From Lachnospiraceae bacterium KM106-2 (GTDB lineage Bacteria; Bacillota; Clostridia; Lachnospirales; Lachnospiraceae), in assembly GCA_009731425.1 (NCBI GenBank), contig AP018794.1, positions 3,592,501 to 3,656,500 of the forward strand: a DNA stretch of 64,000 bases. Reading direction: 5' to 3'. How positions within the stretch are numbered: position 1 is the stretch's first letter; each line of letters starts with the position of its first letter. Position numbers and translations under genes: made by a program. Of the stretch, positions 29,318 through 37,102 are shown one piece after another. The notes beneath the pieces were generated by a model that did no database searches, was not told where the DNA came from, and worked only from the letters and a program-made list of their open reading frames with translations.

Positions 29318-31069
29318 TTAATAGTTATTTATTGATCTTTTTACATATTTAGTATGTAGTATTTTATGTGCTAGCTCACTTCCAGGTTCATTTAAATACT
29401 CATGATAGAGTTGTTTTATAACTGGATTCTCATGTGATTTACGCAGGAAGTTTGCTTGATCGAGGTCATATAGGACTTTTGCACGTAAAGGACGAATATC
29501 AATAAAGTTTCGAATACGAGCTGATACCTGAGGCTGACCGCCGCCGTTTACACATCCACCCGGACATCCCATAATTTCAATAAAGTCATAAGGGGCATCA
29601 TGATTTTTTATTTTATCAAGTAGGACTCTTGCATTGGCTAGTCCAGATACAACTGCAACTCGAAGGGTGATTCCGCCTGCAGTAAAAGAGGCTTCTTTGA
29701 TCCCTTCCATGCCACGAACCTCTGTGAATTCAAGAGGACTCTCATCAAAGTCTCCAGTTAATTGGTAGACAGCAGTACGTAGAGCAGCTTCCATAACCCC
29801 GCCTGTAGCGCCAAAGAGAACGCCGGCTCCAGTAGCCATACCGAGTGGATTATCAAAGGATTCATTTGGTAGTTCACGAAATTGGATTCCGGCTCGTTTG
29901 ATCATACGTGCTAGTTCTCGTACTGTCATGGAGTAATCAACATCAGGAAAACCAGAAGCATCTTGATCTTCACGATGGATTTCGAATTTCTTTGCTGTGC
30001 ATGGCATTACACTTACCATAACAATCTTAGATGGATCGATATTTTCTTTCTGTGCGTAATACGTCTTCGTAATTGCACCAAACATTTGCTGTGGAGATTT
30101 GCAGGTAGAAAGGTGTTCTATGAGATCAGGGTAGTAGTGTTCACAGAATTTAATCCAGCCAGGAGAGCAAGAGGTGATCATTGGAAGAGTACCTTTATGC
30201 TCAATCCGTTCAAATAATTCATGTGCTTCCTCCATAATGGTAAGATCAGCAGCGAAGTCAGTATCAAATACTTTATAAAATCCAAGGCGTCTTAAAGCAG
30301 CTACCATTTTACCTTCCACGTCAGTACCAATTGGATATTCAAATTCTTCACCGAGTCCGGCACGGACAGCAGGTGCAGTTTGAACGATAACGAACTTATC
30401 AGGATCTTGGATTGCTTCAAAGATCGTATCAATATCATCTTTTTCTGAGAGTGCTCCAGTTGGGCATACAGAGATACATTGTCCACAGTTTACACAGCTT
30501 GTATTAGCTAAATCCATTTCAAAGGCGCAGCCGATATTAGTTGCAAATCCACGTTCGTTTGGTCCGATCACTCCGATTCCTTGAACCTTTTCACATGCAG
30601 CAACGCAGCGACGACATAAGATGCATTTACTATTATCACGGTACATATGAGCTGCACTGTCATCAATTTCAAAACTTTGTTTTTCACCTTCATATAAATG
30701 TTCCTCTTCCACACCAAGCTCATGGCAGAGTGTCTGTAATTCACAATTACCGCTTCGTACACAGGAAAGGCAGCTCTTATTATGATTAGATAATAGAAGT
30801 TGGAGTGTTTTCTTTCTGGAGTTTAAGACACGTTTGGTGTTTGTCCAGACTTCCATTCCTTCAGCAACAGGATAGACACAGGATGCCACTAGATTTCGAG
30901 CACCTTTTACTTCAACCATACAGATTCGGCAAGCACCAATTTCATTAATATCTTTTAGAAAACATAAAGTCGGAATATCGATATGAGCAATCCGGGCGGC
31001 TTCCAGTATGGTTGAGTCTTTTGGAACCGTGTAATCGGTGCCATTTATTTTCATTGTTATAGTTTCCAT
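29318..31069 (-). CDS. hydA: [FeFe] hydrogenase catalytic subunit HydA, bifurcating type
   Basis: This is the 583-residue catalytic subunit. A plant-type [2Fe-2S] domain (Cys36, 47, 50, 64) is followed by the His-Cys [4Fe-4S] region (about 96-115). A two-cluster ferredoxin domain (Cys149-Cys202) and the H-cluster domain come next, with TSCSPGW (299-305), VMPCTAKKFE (Cys357) and GCPGGCVNGGGQP (Cys502, Cys506). A small-subunit tail completes it. The domain set and the HydB/HydC neighbours indicate the trimeric, probably electron-bifurcating class, which makes or uses H2 with NADH and reduced ferredoxin. The first motif reads TSCSP rather than the common TSCCP. It is the last gene of its operon. 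Confidence 0.95.
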   Translation of the reverse strand: METITMKINGTDYTVPKDSTILEAARIAHIDIPTLCFLKDINEIGACRICMVEVKGARNLVASCVYPVAEGMEVWTNTKRVLNSRKKTLQLLLSNHNKSCLSCVRSGNCELQTLCHELGVEEEHLYEGEKQSFEIDDSAAHMYRDNSKCILCRRCVAACEKVQGIGVIGPNERGFATNIGCAFEMDLANTSCVNCGQCISVCPTGALSEKDDIDTIFEAIQDPDKFVIVQTAPAVRAGLGEEFEYPIGTDVEGKMVAALRRLGFYKVFDTDFAADLTIMEEAHELFERIEHKGTLPMITSCSPGWIKFCEHYYPDLIEHLSTCKSPQQMFGAITKTYYAQKENIDPSKIVMVSVMPCTAKKFEIHREDQDASGFPDVDYSMTVRELARMIKRAGIQFRELPNESFDNPLGMATGAGVLFGATGGVMEAALRTAVYQLTGDFDESPLEFTEVRGMEGIKEASFTAGGITLRVAVVSGLANARVLLDKIKNHDAPYDFIEIMGCPGGCVNGGGQPQVSARIRNFIDIRPLRAKVLYDLDQANFLRKSHENPVIKQLYHEYLNEPGSELAHKILHTKYVKRSINNY

Positions 31070-31090
31070 ATTAACCTCCTATGACATTGA

Positions 31091-32878
31091 TCAGTGCTTT
31101 TGAATTGCGCCAAATCTACATTTCTCCATACAAGCACCACATTTTAAACATTTTTCTTTATTAATAGTATGAGGATGTTTTACTGTTCCAGTAATTGCTC
31201 CGGCAGGGCATATTCTAGCACAGAGAGTACAGCCTTTACATTTTTCGGGATCGATCTCGTAGCTAAGTAATGCTTTGCATACTCCGGCAGGACATTTCTT
31301 ATCAATCACATGCGCAAGATATTCATCTTTAAAGTAATGTAGGGTTGATAATACTGGGTTTGGAGCAGTTTGACCAAGTCCGCAAAGAGAGTTGTCTTTT
31401 ATGTAATAGCAAAGTTCCTCAAGACGATCTAAGTCTTCAAGGGTAGCTTTTCCTTTGGTGATCTTATCAAGAATTTCATATAATCGTTTTGTGCCAACGC
31501 GGCAAGGAGTACATTTTCCACAGGACTCATCAACGGTAAACTGAAGGAAGAACTTAGCGATATCAACCATACAGTTATCTTCATCCATTACAATAAGTCC
31601 ACCAGAGCCCATCATGGAGCCGATCGAGATTAAGTTATCATAATCAATAGGAATATCTAAATGTTCGGTTGGAATACAGCCGCCGGATGGACCACCGGTT
31701 TGTGCAGCTTTAAACTTCTTTCCATTTGGAATACCGCCGCCAATATCTTCGATGATCGTTCGGAGAGTAGTACCCATAGGAATTTCTACAAGCCCAGTAT
31801 TATTGATCTTACCTCCTAGAGCAAATACCTTAGTCCCTTTTGACTTTCCTGTACCCATAGAAGCAAACCATTCAGCGCCGTGCAGAATGATCTGAGGGAT
31901 GTTAGCATAGGTTTCTACATTATTTAACAGGGTTGGTTTACCAAAGAGACCTTTGACTGCTGGAAATGGAGGTCTTGGTCTTGGTTCGCCACGTTTCCCT
32001 TCAATAGAAGTCATAAGAGCAGTTTCTTCGCCGCATACAAAAGCACCAGCACCGAGACGAAGATCAATATCAAAGTCAAATCCACTGTCAAATATATTTT
32101 TGCCTAAGAGTCCATACTTACGAGCTTGATCAATGGCAATCGTAAGACGCTGTACTGCAATCGGATATTCAGCACGAACATAGATATAGCCTTGATTAGA
32201 TCCGATGGTATAGCCGGCGATCGTCATTGCTTCTAAGACGACATGAGGATCACCTTCAAGTACGCTACGATCCATAAAGGCACCAGGGTCGCCTTCATCG
32301 GCATTACAGCAGACATATTTCTGTTTATTTTCACTAGCCTTAGCAAATTTCCATTTAAGCCCTGTAGGGAATCCACCGCCGCCTCGTCCACGCAGACCGC
32401 TATCTAATAAAGTCTTAATTACGTCATCTGGAGTTAATTCTGTTAGTACTTTGCCAAGTGCTTCATAGCCATGGGTACCAATATATTCATCAATATTTTC
32501 AGGGTTAATAACACCGCAATTTTGTAAGGCGATTCGATGCTGATGGCGATAGAAGTCGGTATCTGATAGGGAACGCACACCATCGTCTGTCAGGGTTTCA
32601 TCATATAAAAGACGTTTTACAACACGGCCTTTTAATAAATGTTCTTCTACAATTTCAGGTATATCGTCTACTTTCACCATAGAGTAAAAGGATGCTTCTG
32701 GATAGACTATCATAATAGGACCGAGGGCGCACAGACCATGGCAGCCAGTCTGAACAACGCATACTTCTTTCTCAAGGCCCTGTTTTTTTAGTTCAGTTTG
32801 TAAGGCAAGGATGATTTCCTGACTTCCGGAAGAGGTACAACCTGTGCCGCCACAAACTAATACATGTGATCGATACAT
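31091..32878 (-). CDS. hydB: Hydrogenase flavoprotein subunit HydB (NuoF-like)
   Basis: This 595-residue NADH- and FMN-binding subunit has an N-terminal thioredoxin-like [2Fe-2S] domain (VCGGTGCTSSG ... TGCHGLC). The NuoF core follows with GLRGRGGGGFPTGLKW for FMN and NADH, and ESCGKCTPCR for the [4Fe-4S] N3-type cluster. A C-terminal ferredoxin domain has two clusters (CKGCTLCARICP, CLKCGACMEKC). It takes electrons from or gives them to NADH in the HydABC complex. The start codon directly follows the TAA of the upstream gene, so the two are coupled. Confidence 0.96.
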   Translation of the reverse strand: MYRSHVLVCGGTGCTSSGSQEIILALQTELKKQGLEKEVCVVQTGCHGLCALGPIMIVYPEASFYSMVKVDDIPEIVEEHLLKGRVVKRLLYDETLTDDGVRSLSDTDFYRHQHRIALQNCGVINPENIDEYIGTHGYEALGKVLTELTPDDVIKTLLDSGLRGRGGGGFPTGLKWKFAKASENKQKYVCCNADEGDPGAFMDRSVLEGDPHVVLEAMTIAGYTIGSNQGYIYVRAEYPIAVQRLTIAIDQARKYGLLGKNIFDSGFDFDIDLRLGAGAFVCGEETALMTSIEGKRGEPRPRPPFPAVKGLFGKPTLLNNVETYANIPQIILHGAEWFASMGTGKSKGTKVFALGGKINNTGLVEIPMGTTLRTIIEDIGGGIPNGKKFKAAQTGGPSGGCIPTEHLDIPIDYDNLISIGSMMGSGGLIVMDEDNCMVDIAKFFLQFTVDESCGKCTPCRVGTKRLYEILDKITKGKATLEDLDRLEELCYYIKDNSLCGLGQTAPNPVLSTLHYFKDEYLAHVIDKKCPAGVCKALLSYEIDPEKCKGCTLCARICPAGAITGTVKHPHTINKEKCLKCGACMEKCRFGAIQKH

Positions 32879-33265
32879 TTAAATCCTCCTTCCTTCTCCC
32901 TGCATAGAAGAAATCGAATATTCTTTTACGACTTGTCCTCTTATCAGGTGCTGATCAACGACGACCTTTGCTTTCTCAGGGGTCATTTTTACATAGGTAA
33001 CTTTTTCTTTTCCAGGTTCAAAGACTTCTACGATGGGTTCATATTGACATAATCCAATACACCCAGTTTGGGTGACAATTACATGATCTAAACCTTTGGC
33101 TTGAACAAGATCAGCCAAGGTAGTAAGCACAGGCCTTGCACCACTTGCAATACCACAGGTTGCCATGCCGACAACGACTCTAGTCGTGGCAGATGATTCA
33201 TCACGCAAGCCGATCTGCCCCTGCATACGCTCGCGGATGGCTCTCAGTTCATCTAATGACTTCAT
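32879..33265 (-). CDS. [2Fe-2S] thioredoxin-like ferredoxin of the hydrogenase operon
   Basis: This 128-residue protein has the thioredoxin-like ferredoxin fold. Four cysteines lie in ATCGIASGAR, TGCIGLCQYEP and nearby, fitting a [2Fe-2S] cluster (C-x~36-C-x3-C pattern with one ligand less certain). Homologous small proteins often stand between the NuoE-like and NuoF-like genes in clostridial hydrogenase operons. The N-terminal 25 residues form a charged helix. It may be an extra electron-carrying subunit or an assembly partner. ATAGGAGGATCATT precedes the ATG. Confidence 0.85.
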   Translation of the reverse strand: MKSLDELRAIRERMQGQIGLRDESSATTRVVVGMATCGIASGARPVLTTLADLVQAKGLDHVIVTQTGCIGLCQYEPIVEVFEPGKEKVTYVKMTPEKAKVVVDQHLIRGQVVKEYSISSMQGEGRRI

Positions 33266-33295
33266 AATGATCCTCCTATATAATATGAAATTGTA

Positions 33296-33853
33296 TTAAA
33301 GATCGATTCCTTCATTTACTGAAGAGATATTATCATTGAGGTATTCGGATAGAAAATTTAAGACTTCAGGAGAGTTGATCGGAACATCTCCAATGAGTAG
33401 GCGAATTTGTCTTGTATCAAGTGTAAACAAGGCTTTATTAAAAGAGTATGTATATACAAAATTGATTTCTGTATGAAGTGTTAGAAGTGTATAAATAGTG
33501 CTTGTCATATTTCCAATTGGCATGCGGTCAATATGAGATAAGCGAAACGTAGCATTAACCAAAGTACCGTTATCTTTTTGAGATGTAATATGAAAGGATC
33601 CACCTGTCATGAGGGCGGCCTGTTTGAAAAATGGAATTCCAAGACCCACTGTTCGTGTAGTACGAGTAGTGTAGAAAGGATCCTCCACTTGCTGCAGCAT
33701 AGCTTCACTCATGCCATTACCATTATCTTTGATCACAATGGTTAATTGGTCTTGCAACGTATCAATGCTTATTTGAATCTCAATTAGTGTAGCATTTGCG
33801 CGAATTGAATTCTCTACAATATCAAGAATATTAAGAGAAAGTTCCGTCATCAT
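33296..33853 (-). CDS. GHKL ATPase-domain protein (kinase-like) in the hydrogenase operon
   Basis: This 185-residue protein contains only the ATP-binding domain of the histidine-kinase/anti-sigma superfamily. It has the N box DIVENSIRANA, the G1 box IKDNGNGMS and TVGLGIPFFKQAALMTGG as G2. There is no phospho-acceptor His domain and no membrane segment. The C-terminal 80 residues are unfamiliar. The ATG overlaps the stop of the NuoE-like gene (ATGA), so the two are tightly coupled. Such proteins are recurrent in clostridial hyd operons; a regulatory role together with the ATPase at 35034 is inference. Confidence 0.85.
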   Translation of the reverse strand: MMTELSLNILDIVENSIRANATLIEIQISIDTLQDQLTIVIKDNGNGMSEAMLQQVEDPFYTTRTTRTVGLGIPFFKQAALMTGGSFHITSQKDNGTLVNATFRLSHIDRMPIGNMTSTIYTLLTLHTEINFVYTYSFNKALFTLDTRQIRLLIGDVPINSPEVLNFLSEYLNDNISSVNEGIDL

Positions 33854-34350
33854 TCATTCGTATATTTGGCGAGTATTTTATCGACATCATCTACAGTCAG
33901 TCGACCATATACTTCGTCATTAATAGTAAGTACAGGAGCCAGACCACAGGCACCAATACAGCGGCATGCATCAAGAGAAAATACTCCGTCAGGTGTGCAT
34001 TCGCCTCCACTAATACCTAGTTTCTCCATGAGTTTGTTGTAGATATCTCCAGAACCTTTTACATAGCAGGCAGTGCCAAGACAGACAGAAATCTTATATT
34101 TGCCTTTAGGATAAAGAGAAAACTGAGAGTAGAAGGTAACTACACCATAAATTTTTTCTAGAGGGATATCAAGCTCATTGGAAATGATAGTTTGAACTTC
34201 GATGGGAAGATAGCCATAGATCTCTTGTGCCTTTTGAAGAATAGGCATAAGCGCGCCCCCATCATTTTGATGAGAATGAATGATATCCAATAGCTTGGAT
34301 TCTTGCTCTTTTGTTCCGTTAAATGGGACTTTGCTCATTTTGGCAGTCAT
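33850..34350 (-). CDS. hydC: Hydrogenase subunit HydC (NuoE-like)
   Basis: This 166-residue NuoE-family subunit has an N-terminal helical part (LLDIIHSHQNDGGALMPILQKAQEIYGYLP) and a thioredoxin-like [2Fe-2S] domain. The cluster ligands are in CLGTACYVKG and DACRCIGACGLAP. It passes electrons within the NADH-linked HydABC complex. It is the first gene of the operon. AAAGGAGG precedes the ATG, and a sigmaA-type -10 with an inverted repeat lies upstream. Confidence 0.94.
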   Translation of the reverse strand: MTAKMSKVPFNGTKEQESKLLDIIHSHQNDGGALMPILQKAQEIYGYLPIEVQTIISNELDIPLEKIYGVVTFYSQFSLYPKGKYKISVCLGTACYVKGSGDIYNKLMEKLGISGGECTPDGVFSLDACRCIGACGLAPVLTINDEVYGRLTVDDVDKILAKYTNE

Positions 34351-34381
34351 GAAAAAACCTCCTTTGAATCGAATTATTGAT

Positions 34382-34411
34382 GATTAATAGAGCAATCATT
34401 TACTATTAATC
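34382..34411 (-). promoter_or_regulatory. Inverted repeat at the start of the hydrogenase transcript
   Basis: GATTAATAG and CTATTAATC are perfect 9-bp arms 12 bp apart. They begin a few bases downstream of the predicted start of the leftward hyd transcript, so this is either an operator for a repressor or a 5' end stem-loop. It does not match the usual Rex consensus. Confidence 0.55.
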
Positions 34412-34420
34412 GTGAGAGTA

Positions 34421-34426
34421 ATTATA
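34421..34426 (-). promoter_or_regulatory. -10 element of the hydrogenase operon
   Basis: TATAAT on the minus strand, preceded by ATGG, lies about 70 bp upstream of the hydC start. A clear -35 is lacking, which suggests dependence on an activator or another element. Confidence 0.5.
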
Positions 34427-34467
34427 CCATATTTAAACGGATAAATCTATTGAATTTAGGGGGCTGA

Positions 34468-34542
34468 ATGAGAAAAAGAAATTGTATAAAGTGTAAGAAA
34501 ACCATACTAAAAGTCGATGAAAGTTTAATTAAAGCACAATAG
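34468..34542 (+). CDS. Possible 24-residue CxxC micropeptide
   Basis: A 25-codon frame starts with an ATG just after AGGGGGCTGA, a good ribosome binding site, and encodes a Lys-rich peptide beginning MRKRNCIKCKKTILK. The CxxC pair looks like the first half of a zinc ribbon. It lies in the divergent hyd region upstream of the sensory operon promoter. It could be a truncated gene remnant, a leader peptide or chance. Confidence 0.3.
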   Translation: MRKRNCIKCKKTILKVDESLIKAQ

Positions 34543-34576
34543 ATAAAAAGAGCAAGTTTTAAAAGCTGTGAATATG

Positions 34577-34605
34577 TTGTAAATATTGGAAGTAAATGGT
34601 ATAAT
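34577..34605 (+). promoter_or_regulatory. sigmaA promoter of the sensory operon
   Basis: TTGTAA and TATAAT are separated by 17 bp. It lies 82 bp before the first gene of the rightward operon and 150 bp from the start of the divergent hyd transcript, leaving room for shared control. Confidence 0.75.
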
Positions 34606-34686
34606 TTTTATAAAGATTGAAACACAAGGAAGAACTGTTAAATATACAAATCTACAAATAATTATACATATTTTGGAGGGGCATGG

Positions 34687-35037
34687 ATGACGATCAGTGA
34701 TATCGTAACAGTTTTAGATGCTACATTAGTCAGTGGCCAGGAATTTATGGCTAGAGAGGTACATAGCGCCTGTGGGGCAGATATGATGAGCGATGTCTTA
34801 GCATTTGTGAAAGATCAATCTGTATTACTAACCGGATTATGTAACGCACAGGTGATCCGAACAGCGGAAATGATGGATATGATCTGCATCGTATTTGTAC
34901 GAGGAAAAAATCCAGATAAGACGATGATCGAGTTGGCGAATGCAAGAAGAATTGTTCTGCTGACGACAGAGCATCGGATGTTTACGGCATGTGGATTACT
35001 ATACGAACATGGATTGCGCGGAGGTGCTGTTACTTGA
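34687..35037 (+). CDS. DRTGG-like domain protein, first of the sensory operon
   Basis: This 116-residue protein resembles the small DRTGG-type domain proteins that accompany [FeFe] hydrogenases in clostridia. Segments such as FMAREVHSACGADMMSDVLAF, LLTGLCNAQVIRTAEMMD and ARRIVLLTTEHRMFTACGLLYEHG fit the pattern, with nucleotide-binding-like loops. A second member of the family (36764-37102) lies in the same operon. DRTGG domains are thought to sense nucleotides or to regulate, but no function is established. It overlaps the next gene by four bases. AGGGGC precedes the ATG. Confidence 0.75.
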   Translation: MTISDIVTVLDATLVSGQEFMAREVHSACGADMMSDVLAFVKDQSVLLTGLCNAQVIRTAEMMDMICIVFVRGKNPDKTMIELANARRIVLLTTEHRMFTACGLLYEHGLRGGAVT

Positions 35038-35456
35038 GCGAAGTACTTCGATTACAATATCATATTAGCAATAGTGATTTTACAAGAGCGGGAGAGGCTT
35101 CTAGCGATGTAAAGCGAAAGCTAAAGCAGATGGGAGTAGATCCTAAAGTAGTGCGTAGAGTTGCAATTGCAATGTATGAAGGGGAAATTAATATGGTAAT
35201 TCATGCAGAAGGCGGCCAGATAGAGGTGATCATTAACAAAAGTGAGATCAAGATGATTCTATCAGATAATGGCCCTGGCATTCCCGACATTGATAAAGCA
35301 ATGGAGGAAGGTTATTCTACAGCCCCTGATAATATTCGTACATTGGGATTTGGAGCAGGAATGGGGCTTCCAAATATGAAGAAATATTCGGATAGTCTTA
35401 AGATTGATACAAAGATAGGAGTCGGTACTAAAGTTACCATGGTGGTAAAGATGTGA
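35034..35456 (+). CDS. Anti-sigma-factor-type serine kinase (RsbW/SpoIIAB-like ATPase)
   Basis: This 140-residue GHKL-type ATPase has the N box VAIAMYEGEINMVIHA (where EGxxN replaces the usual E..N), the G1 box LSDNGPGIPD and the G2 box LGFGAGMGLPNMKK. That matches RsbW/SpoIIAB-like anti-sigma kinases, which bind sigma factors or phosphorylate an antagonist. The start is a TTG at 35034, seven bases after GGAGGTG and overlapping the upstream TGA, so translation is coupled. Its place between the DRTGG protein and the sensory hydrogenase suggests that it carries the output of the sensor. Confidence 0.85.
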   Translation: MSEVLRLQYHISNSDFTRAGEASSDVKRKLKQMGVDPKVVRRVAIAMYEGEINMVIHAEGGQIEVIINKSEIKMILSDNGPGIPDIDKAMEEGYSTAPDNIRTLGFGAGMGLPNMKKYSDSLKIDTKIGVGTKVTMVVKM

Positions 35457-35469
35457 TAGGAGAGAAGAA

Positions 35470-36795
35470 ATGGACAAGTTTTTTAACTCTGTACGTCTGA
35501 ATTCGGATCTTTGCAAGGGGTGTATCAATTGTATTAAGAGATGTCCAACGGAAGCAATCCGAGTTCGGAATGGGAAAGCAGTCATTACCAAAGAGTTTTG
35601 CATAGATTGTGGTGAATGCATTCGAATTTGTCCTCATCATGCAAAAGTTGCTATCTATGATCAGTTGGATCTTCTAAAGAAGTATGAATATACCATTGCA
35701 TTACCGGCACCAAGTTTATATGGTCAGTTTCACAATTTAGAGGATATTAATATTGTTTTATGCGCATTAAAAAGAATGGGATTTGATGATGTGTATGAGG
35801 TAGGAGGAGCGGCAGAAGTCGTATCAGAATTATCTAGAGATTATATTAAGAAGCATAGGGAGAAGTGGCCGATCATCAGTACGGCTTGTCCAAGCGTGGT
35901 TCGACTGATCCGGGTCAGATTCCCTAACTTGATCGAACATCTTCTTCCAATTCGTGCACCGGTAGATATTGCAGCAGTATTGGCAAAAAGGAAAGCGATG
36001 AAAGAGACGGGATTACCAAAAGATAGGATAGGAGCTATTTTTATTTCACCATGTCCAGCCAAGGTAACAGCAGCGAAAAACCCATTGGGGAATCAGAGGA
36101 GCGAGATTGATGGCACATTCGCAATGAAAGAGATCTATCCTGTTTTGTTACCATATATGAAGGAAGTCTGTAAGCAGCCAGAGGAATTAGCTATTTCCGG
36201 GAAGATCGGTATTTCATGGGGAAGTACCGGCGGAGAGGCAGGCGGACTTTTAATAGATAATTATCTTGCAGCAGATGGAATCGAAAATGTAATTAATGTG
36301 CTGGAGGATATTGAGGATCAGAAGTTTGAACATTTAGAATTCATTGAATTAAATGCTTGTAATGGAGGTTGTGTGGGAGGCGTACTTACGGTAGAAAATC
36401 CATATCTTGCAAAGGTAAAACTAAAGCGATTACGTAAGTATTTGCCGGTAGCTTGTAATCACTTAGAACAACCTGTTGGAAAGGAGGCACTATGGGATAA
36501 GCCAATTGAATTCGAACCAGTATTTGAATTGGGAGAAAGTATTGAAGAGAGCATAGCGAAAATAGCAAAGGTAGAAGAATTGATCGAAAAGTTTCCAGGG
36601 CTTGATTGTGGCTGCTGTGGAGCGCCAACTTGTAAGGCACTAGCAGAGGATATTGTAAGAGGAGTGGCAAAAGAAACCGATTGTATTCACGTACTAAGGC
36701 AATATATTCATAAGTTATCAAATGACTTGTCAATGTTAGATTTGAATCAAGGGGGATTAAAAAATGAGAACCGTAAGGGAACTGATTCAGAATGA
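35470..36795 (+). CDS. Sensory-type [FeFe] hydrogenase-like protein
   Basis: This 441-residue protein has an N-terminal two-cluster ferredoxin domain (Cys15-Cys25 and Cys44-Cys54), a reduced H-cluster domain and a C-terminal [4Fe-4S] domain of the RnfB/CO-dehydrogenase type (Cys380, 383, 388, 405; C-x2-C-x4-C-x16-C). The four H-cluster cysteines are kept (Cys140, 195, 297, 301). The proton-relay Cys is Ala139 (TACP), and the flanking Met residues of MPC and MAC are replaced (SPC, NAC). Those changes mark the slow, sensory groups of [FeFe] hydrogenases. It lacks a PAS domain. I infer an H2 or redox sensor acting through the neighbouring ATPase and DRTGG proteins. The last 30 residues form a possible coiled coil. 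Confidence 0.88.
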   Translation: MDKFFNSVRLNSDLCKGCINCIKRCPTEAIRVRNGKAVITKEFCIDCGECIRICPHHAKVAIYDQLDLLKKYEYTIALPAPSLYGQFHNLEDINIVLCALKRMGFDDVYEVGGAAEVVSELSRDYIKKHREKWPIISTACPSVVRLIRVRFPNLIEHLLPIRAPVDIAAVLAKRKAMKETGLPKDRIGAIFISPCPAKVTAAKNPLGNQRSEIDGTFAMKEIYPVLLPYMKEVCKQPEELAISGKIGISWGSTGGEAGGLLIDNYLAADGIENVINVLEDIEDQKFEHLEFIELNACNGGCVGGVLTVENPYLAKVKLKRLRKYLPVACNHLEQPVGKEALWDKPIEFEPVFELGESIEESIAKIAKVEELIEKFPGLDCGCCGAPTCKALAEDIVRGVAKETDCIHVLRQYIHKLSNDLSMLDLNQGGLKNENRKGTDSE

Positions 36796-37102
36796 AGATT
36801 TTACCGTAGTTAATGAAGGAAATAGTTTAGATACAAAGATATCTCAGCCATTTTGTTGTGATCTATTAAGTTTTGCTATGAGCCGTGCACCGGTCGATTG
36901 TGCATGGGTAACTGTAATGGCTAATATTAATACTCTGGCAGTTGCAAAGCTGACAGATAGTGCCTGTATTATTCTAGCAGAGGGCGTTACCCTAGATAAT
37001 GCAGCATTGAAGAAAGCAAGAGAGCAGCAGGTAACTATTCTATCAACGCATCTTCCAATTTATGATGCGGCCGTAAAAGTTGAGGGGTTTTTACATGGTT
37101 AA
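36764..37102 (+). CDS. DRTGG-like domain protein, second of the sensory operon
   Basis: This 112-residue protein is a distant relative of the one at 34687 (MRTVRELIQNEDFTVVNEG, CDLLSFAMSRAPVDCAWVTV, NTLAVAKLTDSACIILAEG, TILSTHLPIYDAAVKV). The N-terminal 20 residues resemble the start of DRTGG proteins that follow a hydrogenase-like gene. It overlaps the end of the hydrogenase-like gene by 32 bp in another frame, with AAGGGGGAT as its ribosome binding site. No enzyme motif is visible; a regulatory nucleotide-binding role is inferred. Confidence 0.72.
   Translation: MRTVRELIQNEDFTVVNEGNSLDTKISQPFCCDLLSFAMSRAPVDCAWVTVMANINTLAVAKLTDSACIILAEGVTLDNAALKKAREQQVTILSTHLPIYDAAVKVEGFLHG

Noticed and set aside
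34561-34690. Rex operator in the divergent hyd region
   Set aside because: No TTGTTAA/TTGTGAA palindrome is present; the only clear inverted repeat (34382-34411) has another sequence.
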